From contig URTM01000027.1 in assembly GCA_900550865.1 (NCBI GenBank), positions 1-33,631 on the forward strand: a stretch of 33,631 bases of DNA. The letters are read 5' to 3'. The stretch is from an uncultured Dorea sp. GTDB lineage: Bacteria > Bacillota > Clostridia > Lachnospirales > Lachnospiraceae. Shown here piece by piece: positions 7,396 to 15,550 of the stretch (the stretch's first letter is position 1; each line of letters starts with the position of its first letter). The position numbers and the translations under genes are program-made. The notes under the pieces are model-generated. The model saw only the letters and a list, made by a program, of their open reading frames with translations. It ran no database searches and had not been told where the DNA came from.

Positions 7396-8550
7396 ATGGA
7401 ATATATAACGACAACATTAGGAAACCTCGTGCATCAGACGGCGTTTTTCAGTCTTACATGGGGCAATGTAGTCATGATCGCGGTTGCATGTGTTTTCCTT
7501 TATCTTGCAATCAAGCATGGATTCGAGCCTCTGCTTCTTGTTCCAATCGCATTCGGTATGTTACTGGTTAACATTTACCCGGACATCATGCTCCATGCAG
7601 AAGATGCGGCAAATGGAACAGGCGGACTGCTTTACTACTTCTATAAACTGGATGAGTGGTCAATCCTTCCTTCCCTGATCTTCATGGGTGTAGGAGCGAT
7701 GACAGACTTCGGACCACTGATCGCGAACCCTAAGAGCTTCCTGCTTGGTGCATCTGCTCAGTTCGGTATCTTTGCAGCATACCTTGGAGCGATGGCTATG
7801 GGATTCTCTGACAAAGCGGCAGCAGCGATCTCAATCATTGGTGGAGCTGACGGACCTACCTCTATCTTCCTTGCAGGTAAGTTACAGCAGACAGCATTAC
7901 TTGGACCAATCGCAGTAGCAGCATATTCTTATATGTCACTGGTACCGATTATCCAGCCGCCAATTATGAAGCTTCTGACAACAGAAAAAGAACGTAAGAT
8001 CAAGATGGAACAGTTAAGACCTGTTTCCAAGCTTGAGAAGATCTTATTCCCGGTCATCGTTACGATCGTTGTGTGTGTGATCCTTCCTACAACAGCACCA
8101 CTGGTTGGTATGTTAATGCTTGGTAACCTGTTCCGTGAGTCCGGAGTTGTAAGACAGTTGACAGAGACAGCTTCCAATGCACTGATGTACATCGTAGTTA
8201 TCCTGCTGGGAACATCCGTAGGAGCAACAACGAGTGCCGAGGCATTCCTTAATATGGATACGATCAAGATCGTAATTCTCGGTCTGATCGCATTCGCATT
8301 CGGTACAGCCGCAGGTGTACTGTTCGGTAAACTGATGTGTGTTGCAACACATGGTAAGGTTAATCCGTTGATTGGTTCTGCCGGTGTATCTGCAGTTCCA
8401 ATGGCAGCCAGAGTATCACAGAAGGTCGGAGCTGAGGCAGACCCGACAAACTTCCTTCTGATGCATGCTATGGGACCAAACGTTGCGGGTGTTATCGGTA
8501 CAGCCGTAGCCGCCGGAACATTCATGGCGATCTTTGGCGTAGGAATTTAA
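7396..8550 (+). CDS. Na+-translocating decarboxylase beta subunit (OadB/MmdB/GcdB family)
   Basis: 384 residues, about ten membrane segments. It decarboxylates carboxybiotin and uses the energy to pump Na+ out of the cell. The family signature IGGADGPTSIFLAGKL is present with the key Asp152, and SAGVSAVPMAARVSQKVG plus HAMGPNVAGVIGTA near the end match the Na+ and biotin site region. GGAGG lies seven bases before the ATG. Length is typical for the family (375-430). Confidence 0.95.
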   Translation: MEYITTTLGNLVHQTAFFSLTWGNVVMIAVACVFLYLAIKHGFEPLLLVPIAFGMLLVNIYPDIMLHAEDAANGTGGLLYYFYKLDEWSILPSLIFMGVGAMTDFGPLIANPKSFLLGASAQFGIFAAYLGAMAMGFSDKAAAAISIIGGADGPTSIFLAGKLQQTALLGPIAVAAYSYMSLVPIIQPPIMKLLTTEKERKIKMEQLRPVSKLEKILFPVIVTIVVCVILPTTAPLVGMLMLGNLFRESGVVRQLTETASNALMYIVVILLGTSVGATTSAEAFLNMDTIKIVILGLIAFAFGTAAGVLFGKLMCVATHGKVNPLIGSAGVSAVPMAARVSQKVGAEADPTNFLLMHAMGPNVAGVIGTAVAAGTFMAIFGVGI

Positions 8551-8576
8551 GCGATATATAATTAGGAGGAAAGAAA

Positions 8577-9992
8577 ATGGCAGATATAGCAAAAAAACCT
8601 GTAAAGATTACAGAAACGATCCTGCGTGATGCGCATCAGTCACTGATCGCAACGCGTATGACAACAGAGCAGATGCTTCCGATCGTTGATAAGATGGATA
8701 AGGTTGGATATCATTCCGTAGAGTGCTGGGGTGGAGCTACCTTCGATGCATCTCTTCGTTTCTTAAAAGAAGATCCATGGGAAAGACTTCGTAAATTCCG
8801 TGATGGATTCAAGAATACAAAACTTCAGATGTTATTCCGTGGGCAGAACATCTTAGGATACCGTCCATACGCTGATGACGTGGTAGAATATTTCGTACAG
8901 AAATCTGCTGCAAACGGAATCGACATCATCCGTATCTTTGACTGCTTAAATGATCTTCGTAACCTGAAGACAGCAGTTAAGGCTGCAAACAAAGAAAAAG
9001 TAGAAGCTCAGATTGCATTATCTTATACATTAGGTGATGCTTATACATTGGATTACTGGGTAGACATCGCTAAGAAGATTGAAGAGATGGGTGCAAACTC
9101 TATCTGTATCAAAGATATGGCTGGTCTTCTTACACCATACAAAGCAACAGAATTGGTTGGAGCAATGAAGGAAGCAGTAGATCTTCCGATCCAGCTTCAT
9201 ACACACTACACATCAGGTGTTGCTTCTATGACTTACATGAAAGCTGTAGAGGCTGGTGTAGATGTTATTGACACAGCAATGTCACCATTCGCACTTGGAA
9301 CATCTCAGCCTGCAACAGAAGTTATGGTTGAGACATTCAAGGGAACACCTTACGATACAGGATTAGACCAGAAACTTCTGGCAGAGATCGCTGATTACTT
9401 CCGTCCGATCCGTGACGAAGCTCTTGACAGTGGACTCCTGAATCCAAAGAACCTTGGTGTTAATATCAAGACTCTTCTGTATCAGGTACCAGGCGGAATG
9501 CTTTCTAACCTGACATCACAGTTAAAAGAGCAGGGTGCTGAAGACAAGTTCTACGATGTACTTGAGGAAGTGCCAAGAGTACGTAAAGATCTTGGAGAAC
9601 CACCACTTGTTACACCTTCCTCACAGATCGTTGGTACACAGGCTGTATTCAACGTACTGATGGGAGAACGTTACAAAGTTGCTACAAAAGAGACAAAAGA
9701 CCTCTTAAGTGGAAAATACGGACAGACAGTTAAACCAATGAACCCAGACGTAATCAAGAAAGTACTTGGAGACGATCCTGAGATCATCACATGCCGTCCT
9801 GCAGACCTGATTCCAGACGAATTAGACACACTCCGCAAAGAATGCGAGCAGTGGATCCAGCAGGATGAAGATGTACTGTCTTACGCACTGTTCCCACAGG
9901 TTGCTGTTGAATTCTTTAAGTATAGAGAAGCACAGCAGACGAAGGTGGATGCGACTGTAGCTGATACGGAAAACGGAAGTTATCCTGTATAG
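8577..9992 (+). CDS. Oxaloacetate/pyruvate carboxyltransferase, 5S/OadA type without biotin domain
   Basis: 471 residues; HMGL-like TIM barrel plus conserved carboxylase domain, as in transcarboxylase 5S, OadA and PycB. It exchanges a carboxyl group between oxaloacetate/pyruvate and biotin. Seen: TETILRDAHQSLIATRM with metal ligand Asp18, the carbamylated lysine Lys179 in CIKDMAGLL, metal-binding His208 and His210 in LHTHYTSGVA, and AMSPFALGTSQP. Full OadA proteins end in a biotinyl domain; this one stops after the PycB domain, so it must use the carrier encoded at 6977. AGGAGG sits seven bases before the ATG. Last gene of the operon. Confidence 0.93.
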   Translation: MADIAKKPVKITETILRDAHQSLIATRMTTEQMLPIVDKMDKVGYHSVECWGGATFDASLRFLKEDPWERLRKFRDGFKNTKLQMLFRGQNILGYRPYADDVVEYFVQKSAANGIDIIRIFDCLNDLRNLKTAVKAANKEKVEAQIALSYTLGDAYTLDYWVDIAKKIEEMGANSICIKDMAGLLTPYKATELVGAMKEAVDLPIQLHTHYTSGVASMTYMKAVEAGVDVIDTAMSPFALGTSQPATEVMVETFKGTPYDTGLDQKLLAEIADYFRPIRDEALDSGLLNPKNLGVNIKTLLYQVPGGMLSNLTSQLKEQGAEDKFYDVLEEVPRVRKDLGEPPLVTPSSQIVGTQAVFNVLMGERYKVATKETKDLLSGKYGQTVKPMNPDVIKKVLGDDPEIITCRPADLIPDELDTLRKECEQWIQQDEDVLSYALFPQVAVEFFKYREAQQTKVDATVADTENGSYPV

Positions 9993-10038
9993 TTTTTGCG
10001 GACGCCAAGTGTAGAAATGCCTGGTCCAATGCGACTTC

Positions 10039-10206
10039 GGGTGTTTGCAAGGCGTAAGCGAAAAAAGACGATAAGATAAGAACCGAATACATTCGGACGG
10101 GAAATCTGATGATTTCCCGCCTCAGGTATTCTTTTGGGATGTGCTTGCGGCACATCCCAAATCTTATTTTATCGTCTTTTTTTCACCAACGCCTTGCAAA
10201 ACACCC
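10039..10206. repeat. Long inverted repeat enclosing multiple hairpins
   Basis: Arms 10039-10081 and 10162-10206 match over about 40 of 45 positions when one is reversed and complemented (shared blocks GGGTGTT, TGCAAGGCGT, GACGATAA, ATAAGA). Inside lie CCGAA/TTCGG (10083-10096), CGGGAAATC/GATTTCCCG (10098-10119) and TGGGATGTGC/GCACATCCCA (10135-10159); GAATAC/GTATTC (10085-10090 with 10126-10131) is an alternative pairing. A T-run (10177-10183) is in the right arm. It fills most of the 290-base gap between the decarboxylase operon and the RpiR gene. It could be a bidirectional terminator, a structured RNA or a miniature mobile repeat; the sequence does not decide. Confidence 0.85.
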
Positions 10207-10222
10207 TGACACCGACATCCGA

Positions 10223-10251
10223 TTGACTATTCCCCCACAAAGCTATATAAT
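10223..10251 (+). promoter_or_regulatory. Promoter of the RpiR-type regulator gene
   Basis: TTGACT at 10223-10228, a 17-base spacer and TATAAT at 10246-10251, starting 17 bases after the inverted repeat ends. It supports the start codon at 10283. Confidence 0.82.
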
Positions 10252-10282
10252 AAAACCATTGTTTGAAAAAGAGGTACATCGC

Positions 10283-11197
10283 ATGAGCGTAAAGAATGAA
10301 TTGCTGAAGATGATCGATGAAAGATATCAGAAATTCAGCAAAGGACAGAAAAAACTGGCGGATTTTATCCGTGAGGATTATGATAAAGCAGCTTTTCTGA
10401 CGGCTGCGAAGATGGGGGAAGAAGTTGGTGTCAGTGAATCGACGGTGGTGAGATTTGCAACCGCCCTTGGATATGACGGATATCCGGAGTTCCAGAAAGC
10501 TCTGGGAGAACTGGTGCGGATGAAGCTGAATTCCATCCAGCGTATGGAAGTGACATACGGACGGATCAGTCAGGGGGAGATCCTTACTTCGGTTCTGCAT
10601 TCGGATATTGAGAAGATCAAGCTTACGATGGAAGCAATCGACCATGAAGCATTTGAGATGGCTGTAGATACGATCCTGAAAGCAAAACGGATCTATGTGA
10701 TCGGAATCAGAAGCTGCTCACCACTCGCAAGTTTCTTAAGCTTTTATCTGAATCTGATCTGTGAGAATGTAACGGCTGTCAATACGAATAGTTCCAGTGA
10801 GATTTTTGAGCAGCTGATCCGTGTCAGTGAAGATGATGTGGTGATCGGAATCAGTTTCCCAAGATATTCGATGCGTACGTTAAAAGCACTGGAATTTGCG
10901 AGCAACAGAAAAGCAACGGTGATCACACTGACGGACAGTGTGCATTCTCCGATGACGTTATATTCTTCCTGTAACCTGATCGCCAGAAGTGATATGGCAT
11001 CTATCGTGGATTCGCTGGTGGCGCCGCTGAGTGTGATCAATGCGCTGGTGGTAGCACTTTGCATGAAGAAACAGAAAGAAGTCATCACAACGCTTGAGAC
11101 GCTGGAACAGATCTGGGATGAGTATCAGGTATACAGCAAGGATGAGCTGAATATGGTAGGTGACAGAGTCGAACTTTCAGGGAATGAAAAAGAGTAG
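10283..11197 (+). CDS. RpiR/MurR-family transcriptional regulator
   Basis: 304 residues: an N-terminal HTH_6 domain (about 1-77; FSKGQKKLADFI, then SESTVVRFATALGYDGYPEFQ) and a SIS sugar-phosphate isomerase-type domain (about 110-245; YVIGIRSCSPLASFLSFYL, DVVIGISFPRYSMRTLKALEFA). Family members sense phosphosugars or related metabolites and repress or activate catabolic operons. The frame is open further upstream, but the extra part would be translated from the inverted repeat and lies before the promoter, so the ATG at 10283 with AGAGGT upstream is chosen. Its ligand and targets are not evident; the neighbouring decarboxylase operon is one possibility. Confidence 0.9.
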   Translation: MSVKNELLKMIDERYQKFSKGQKKLADFIREDYDKAAFLTAAKMGEEVGVSESTVVRFATALGYDGYPEFQKALGELVRMKLNSIQRMEVTYGRISQGEILTSVLHSDIEKIKLTMEAIDHEAFEMAVDTILKAKRIYVIGIRSCSPLASFLSFYLNLICENVTAVNTNSSSEIFEQLIRVSEDDVVIGISFPRYSMRTLKALEFASNRKATVITLTDSVHSPMTLYSSCNLIARSDMASIVDSLVAPLSVINALVVALCMKKQKEVITTLETLEQIWDEYQVYSKDELNMVGDRVELSGNEKE

Positions 11198-11281
11198 GAA
11201 TGCCGGAAAAGGAATATAAAGAAACAGGAAAACCGGTAGAAGAAAGATAGAAAAAAGATAGACAGAAAAGGATAATAGAAG

Positions 11282-12514
11282 ATGAGTAAAGTGGTTGTCA
11301 TCGGCGGCGGGGCGGCAGGAATGTTCGCTTCCATCGCAGCGGCTGAATGCGGGCATCAGGTCGTGGTATATGAGAAGAATGAAAAGCTTGGAAAGAAGCT
11401 TTATATTACGGGAAAAGGAAGATGTAACATTACCAACGCGTGTGATATAGAAGGTTTATTTGAAGCGGTCAGATCGAATGCAAAGTTCTTGTACAGTAGT
11501 TTTTATGGATACACGAACCAGCAGGTGATTGATTTCTTTGAGCGGATCGGCGTGCCTGTAAAGATTGAGCGTGGAGACCGCGTATTCCCGGTTTCGGATC
11601 ATTCGTCGGATGTGATCCGCGGACTGGAACGGGAGATGGACCGCCTGGGTGTGGAAGTGCATCTGCGGACTGTGGTTAAAAAAATAGTGGAAAAAGACGG
11701 ACATTTTGAAAAAATAATACTGGGAGACCAGACAGAGGTCTATGCGGATGCATGTATCGTGGCGACAGGCGGGCTGTCTTATCAGTCAACCGGTTCAACC
11801 GGTGATGGTTTCCGGTTCGCAGAAAGCCTCGGACATACCGTGACAGAGTGTATGCCGGCACTGGTGCCGATGGAGTGTAAAGAGGACTGGGTGCCTGAGT
11901 TGCAGGGACTGTCTCTTAGAAATGTCAATGTAACGATCTGTGACGGCAAGAAAAAGCTGTATGATGATTTCGGAGAAATGTTATTCACACATTATGGCGT
12001 GAGCGGGCCGCTTATTTTAAGTGCAAGCAGTTATGTCGGAAAGAAACTGAAGGCAAAGGAACTGACACTTAAGATTGATCTGAAACCGGCACTTTCAGAG
12101 GAACAGCTGGATCACAGGGTGCTCCGGGAATTTGAAGAGAATCAGAACCGTCAGTTTAAAAATGCGGTGCATAAGCTGTTTCCATCAAAACTCATCCCGG
12201 TTATGATTGAACTGAGCGGAATCGATCCGGAGAAGAAAGTCAATGTGATCACGAAAGAAGAACGCCTTGGATTCGTCAGACTGATCAAGGGACTGACATG
12301 TACGCTTACAGGACTGAGAGATTATAACGAAGCAATTATCACCAAAGGTGGAATTAAGATCAAGGAAGTCGATCCGGGAACGATGGAGTCGAAACTGGTG
12401 AAAGGATTACATTTTGCCGGAGAAGTTCTGGATCTGGATGCGGTGACGGGAGGATTTAATCTCCAGATCGCATGGTCGACAGCCTATGCGGCAGGAACCG
12501 GAATACGGGTGTAA
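11282..12514 (+). CDS. HI0933/YhiN-family FAD-dependent oxidoreductase
   Basis: 410 residues. The N-terminal Rossmann FAD motif GGGAAG is at 8-13, followed by KLGKKLYITGKGRCNITNA, which is diagnostic for the HI0933 family (also annotated aminoacetone oxidase family; one clostridial relative is BaiN of the bile-acid pathway). The C-terminal part has GLTCTLTGLRDYNEAIITKGGI and FAGEVLDLDAVTGGFNLQIAWSTAYAAG, the second FAD contact. The substrate is unknown and bile-acid activity must not be assumed. Start ATG has AAAGGAT upstream. It leads the cmk-ispH-rpsA group, an arrangement known in Clostridia. Confidence 0.88.
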   Translation: MSKVVVIGGGAAGMFASIAAAECGHQVVVYEKNEKLGKKLYITGKGRCNITNACDIEGLFEAVRSNAKFLYSSFYGYTNQQVIDFFERIGVPVKIERGDRVFPVSDHSSDVIRGLEREMDRLGVEVHLRTVVKKIVEKDGHFEKIILGDQTEVYADACIVATGGLSYQSTGSTGDGFRFAESLGHTVTECMPALVPMECKEDWVPELQGLSLRNVNVTICDGKKKLYDDFGEMLFTHYGVSGPLILSASSYVGKKLKAKELTLKIDLKPALSEEQLDHRVLREFEENQNRQFKNAVHKLFPSKLIPVMIELSGIDPEKKVNVITKEERLGFVRLIKGLTCTLTGLRDYNEAIITKGGIKIKEVDPGTMESKLVKGLHFAGEVLDLDAVTGGFNLQIAWSTAYAAGTGIRV

Positions 12515-12586
12515 ATATAGGAAAATACCGCATAAGGATAAGTACAAAAGGGAATAAAAAGAAATTAGACATAAAGGAGATACATC

Positions 12587-13243
12587 ATGGGATATAACGT
12601 AGCAATAGACGGACCGGCAGGCGCCGGAAAAAGCACAATTGCAAAGCTTGTAGCAAAAGAAAAAGGATACATTTACGTAGATACAGGAGCAATGTACAGA
12701 GGACTTGCGATTCATTTCCTGGACAAAGGGATTAAGCCGGGAGAGACTGACAAAGTGATCGAGGCGTGCAAAGATGCGGAAGTAACAATCGCGTATGAAG
12801 ATGGTGTACAGCATGTATATCTGAATGGAACAGATATTTCATCACGTCTGAGAAACGAAGAAGTAGGAAATATGGCATCTGTGACTTCTGCGATTCCGGA
12901 AGTGCGTAAGAAACTTCTGGAACTGCAGCAGAATCTTGCGAAGACACAGAATGTAATCATGGATGGAAGAGATATCGGGACCTGTGTTCTGCCGGATGCG
13001 GATGTGAAGGTATATCTGACAGCAAGTGTCGAGACAAGAGCAAAGAGACGTTATCAGGAACTACAGGAAAAAGGAGAAGACTGCAATCTGGAAGAGATCG
13101 CGCATGATATTGAAGAGCGTGACCACAGAGATATGACGCGCGAGATCGCACCGTTAAAGCAGGCGGAAGATGCAGTCCTGATAGACAGTTCTGATATGAC
13201 GATCGATGAAGTGGTAAAAGCAATCGTAGATCTGTGCAAATAG
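12587..13243 (+). CDS. cmk: Cytidylate kinase
   Basis: 218 residues, typical for the family. Phosphorylates CMP and dCMP with ATP. P-loop GPAGAGKST at 9-17, DTGAMYRGLA for nucleoside binding, then DGRDIGTCVLPDADVKVYLTAS and the lid region with RAKRRYQEL. AAGGAGAT lies before the ATG. The order cmk, ispH, rpsA is conserved in many Clostridia. Confidence 0.97.
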   Translation: MGYNVAIDGPAGAGKSTIAKLVAKEKGYIYVDTGAMYRGLAIHFLDKGIKPGETDKVIEACKDAEVTIAYEDGVQHVYLNGTDISSRLRNEEVGNMASVTSAIPEVRKKLLELQQNLAKTQNVIMDGRDIGTCVLPDADVKVYLTASVETRAKRRYQELQEKGEDCNLEEIAHDIEERDHRDMTREIAPLKQAEDAVLIDSSDMTIDEVVKAIVDLCK

Positions 13244-13320
13244 ACCGTGGAGACAAAAAAGACCACAGACAGGTAAAAACGATAAAAGCGATAAAAAGCA
13301 GCAGAAAGGAATTGCAGTAT

Positions 13321-14178
13321 ATGAATGTCGAACTTGCAAAGACAGCAGGGTTCTGCTTCGGAGTAAAACGTGCGGTAGATACCGTGTATGAACAGATAGA
13401 AAAACATCGGGGAGAGAAGATATTTACCTACGGACCGATCATCCACAATGAAGAAGTAATCAAAGATCTGAGAAGCCACGGTGTGGAAGTTCTGAATGAT
13501 GAAGAAGAGCTGAAAACGGTGGATGCGGATGTGGTTGTGATCCGCTCCCATGGTGTGGCAAAATATATCTATGATATCATGGAAGAACGCGGGATCACAT
13601 GTGTGGATGCGACCTGTCCTTTTGTGAAGAAGATCCATAAGATCGTTGCAGAGGAAAGCGCAAAGGGGTCCTATATTGTAATTGTCGGAAATGGCGAGCA
13701 TCCGGAGGTGGAAGGTATCCGCGGATGGGCGGGAGAACAGGTGACGGTCGTGCAGACACCGGAAGACGCAGAACGATTTGAACTGCCGGAGAAAGATCAG
13801 AAAGTATGCATCGTGTCCCAGACGACATTTAACTACAATAAATTCAAAGAATTAGTTGAAATTATTTCAAAAAAGAGGTATGATATAGTTGTTTTAAATA
13901 CGATTTGCAATGCGACGAAAGAAAGGCAGACTGAAGCCCGTCAAATTGCAGCGAGAGTAGATGCTATGGTTGTGATAGGTGATAAGCGTAGTTCGAATAC
14001 TCAGAAGCTATTTGAAATCTGCAAAGAGGAATGTTTGAATACGTACTATATACAGACACTTGACGATTTGGATATTAATCAATTAAGGTCCGTGGAATCA
14101 GTAGGTATTACAGCAGGGGCATCCACGCCCAATAAAATAATTGAGGAGGTTCAAAATAATGTCAGAATTAACTTTTGA
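13321..14178 (+). CDS. ispH: 4-hydroxy-3-methylbut-2-enyl diphosphate reductase
   Basis: 285 residues. Last enzyme of the MEP isoprenoid pathway, producing IPP and DMAPP with an iron-sulfur cluster. The three cluster cysteines are visible: Cys12 (GFCFGVKRAV), Cys99 (DATCPFVKK) and Cys196 (TICNATKERQ). Substrate-binding His42, His77 and the GEHPEV motif (Glu126, His127) are intact. The frame opens at 13234, overlapping cmk, but the ATG at 13321 begins the conserved protein and has AAAGGA upstream. The 3' end overlaps rpsA by 20 bases in another frame; in several Clostridia these two are one fused protein. Confidence 0.96.
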   Translation: MNVELAKTAGFCFGVKRAVDTVYEQIEKHRGEKIFTYGPIIHNEEVIKDLRSHGVEVLNDEEELKTVDADVVVIRSHGVAKYIYDIMEERGITCVDATCPFVKKIHKIVAEESAKGSYIVIVGNGEHPEVEGIRGWAGEQVTVVQTPEDAERFELPEKDQKVCIVSQTTFNYNKFKELVEIISKKRYDIVVLNTICNATKERQTEARQIAARVDAMVVIGDKRSSNTQKLFEICKEECLNTYYIQTLDDLDINQLRSVESVGITAGASTPNKIIEEVQNNVRINF

Positions 14179-15244
14179 ACAAATGTTGGAAGAGTCTTTT
14201 AAGACAATAAGAAATGGAGAGGTTGTAGATGGTACAGTCATCGACGTTAAACCTGATGAAATCATCTTGAATATAGGCTACAAAGCAGACGGTATCATTA
14301 CAAGAAGTGAATATACTAACGAGGCAAATGTTGACCTTACAACAGTTGTATCTGTTGGTGACCAGATGAGCGCAAAAGTCCTGAAGGTAAATGACGGAGA
14401 AGGACAGGTTCTGCTGACATATAAGAGACTTGCAGCAGAAAAAGGAAACGAAAGATTAAAAGAAGCATTCGAGAATCATGAAGTATTAAAAGCTCCTGTA
14501 ACTCAGATTCTTGGCGGCGGATTAAGCGTAGTAGTTGATGAAGCAAGAGTATTCATTCCTGCAAGCCTTGTTTCTGACACATATGAAAAAGACCTGAGCA
14601 AATATCAGGGACAGGAAATCGAGTTCGTGATCAGCGAATTCAATCCTAGAAGAAACCGTGTGATCGGTGACAGAAGACAGCTTCTCGTTGCTGAGCGTGC
14701 TGAAAAGCAGAAAGAACTGTTCGCTAAGATCAGCGTAGGAGACAGAATGGAAGGAACTGTAAAAAACGTTACAGATTTTGGAGCATTCATCGACCTCGGT
14801 GGAGTAGACGGACTTCTTCATATCTCTGAGATGTCTTGGGGACGTGTTGAGAATCCTAAGAAAGTATTCCAGGTTGGAGATAAAGTGGAAGTGATGATCA
14901 AAGATATCCATGATACAAAGATCGCACTCAGCCTGAAATTCCCGGAGACAAATCCATGGGCAAATGCAGCAGAGGATTATGCAGTAGGAACAGTGATCAC
15001 AGGAAAGGTTGCAAGAATGACAGACTTCGGAGCATTCGTTGAATTAGCTCCTGGAGTAGATGCATTACTTCACGTTTCACAGATTTCAAGAGCTCATGTT
15101 GACAAACCATCAGACGTACTTTCAGTAGGACAGGAGATCACAGCTCAGGTCGTAGACTTGAACGAAGCTGAGAAGAAAATCAGCCTGAGCATGAAAGCTT
15201 TAGAACAGCCGGAAGAAGCTTCTGAAGAGACAGACGCTGAATAA
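14159..15244 (+). CDS. rpsA: Ribosomal protein S1 homolog with four S1 domains
   Basis: 361 residues. Four S1 RNA-binding domains at about 14-90, 100-170, 190-262 and 275-347; the third and fourth are the most regular (VKNVTDFGAFIDLGGVDGLLHISEM and VARMTDFGAFVELAPGVDALLHVS, partly quoted). Short Firmicute-type S1, related to YpfD. The start is set by GAGGAGG at 14143-14149 before the ATG at 14159, inside the end of ispH, giving a 20-base overlap and likely translational coupling. The acidic tail is typical. A hairpin terminator follows. Confidence 0.94.
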   Translation: MSELTFEQMLEESFKTIRNGEVVDGTVIDVKPDEIILNIGYKADGIITRSEYTNEANVDLTTVVSVGDQMSAKVLKVNDGEGQVLLTYKRLAAEKGNERLKEAFENHEVLKAPVTQILGGGLSVVVDEARVFIPASLVSDTYEKDLSKYQGQEIEFVISEFNPRRNRVIGDRRQLLVAERAEKQKELFAKISVGDRMEGTVKNVTDFGAFIDLGGVDGLLHISEMSWGRVENPKKVFQVGDKVEVMIKDIHDTKIALSLKFPETNPWANAAEDYAVGTVITGKVARMTDFGAFVELAPGVDALLHVSQISRAHVDKPSDVLSVGQEITAQVVDLNEAEKKISLSMKALEQPEEASEETDAE

Positions 15245-15271
15245 TATTGTTACAAGACATATAGATAACAG

Positions 15272-15302
15272 GAAAGGATAGAGGAATCCCCTCTATCCTT
15301 TC
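15272..15302 (+). terminator. Probable terminator after rpsA
   Basis: Perfect 13-base arms, 15272-15284 and 15290-15302 (GAAAGGATAGAGG and its complement), loop AATCC. The T-run is only the TTTC of the arm, so termination strength is uncertain. Confidence 0.65.
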
Positions 15303-15319
15303 TAAACCTAAAGAGAATC

Positions 15320-15378
15320 ATGAGCTGGATAATCTGTCGCTGCAGATTATCGGATGTTCGTGAATCGGCTCATTTTAT
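15320..15378 (+). promoter_or_regulatory. Two-part hairpin in the rpsA-rnfC gap
   Basis: Outer arms ATGAGC (15320-15325) and GCTCAT (15368-15373) enclose GATAATCTG (15328-15336) with CAGATTATC (15343-15351). TTTTAT follows. It may be a second terminator or part of a regulatory leader; the rnfC promoter lies downstream, so it is not in the rnf transcript made from that promoter. Confidence 0.5.
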
Positions 15379-15388
15379 CAGTATCTTG

Positions 15389-15413
15389 GAAAACCTGCCC
15401 ACGGCAGGTTTTC
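15389..15413 (+). terminator. Hairpin terminator before the rnf promoter
   Basis: Perfect 11-base arms GAAAACCTGCC (15389-15399) and GGCAGGTTTTC (15403-15413), loop CAC. The T-run lies inside the arm, as is common in compact terminators. It insulates rnf from rpsA transcription. Confidence 0.65.
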
Positions 15414-15493
15414 TGTGCGTGTATGCATTTGTTAAAAATGCGACAAGATGTTTATGAAAATATACAATGGAATTAGTCAATTTCTATAGAAAA

Positions 15494-15522
15494 TTGTTGA
15501 AAATTCCTGTATATTATATAAA
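15494..15522 (+). promoter_or_regulatory. Promoter of the rnf operon
   Basis: TTGTTG at 15494-15499, a 17-base spacer and TATAAA at 15517-15522, 29 bases before rnfC. A GGAAGGAAGG stretch supplies the ribosome binding site. Confidence 0.6.
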
Positions 15523-15550
15523 GAGTAAATAGGAAGGAAGGAAAAAAAGG

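Noticed and set aside
10109..10282. N-terminal extension of the RpiR regulator
   Set aside because: The extension would be read from the inverted repeat and lies before a strong promoter; the family sequence starts at 10283.
11282..12514. Calling the flavoprotein a bile-acid reductase (BaiN)
   Set aside because: The broad HI0933 family has many members of unknown substrate, and no other bile-acid gene is present in the window.
13234..13320. Longer IspH start overlapping cmk
   Set aside because: The extra 29 residues are basic and unlike IspH; the ATG at 13321 has its own ribosome binding site.
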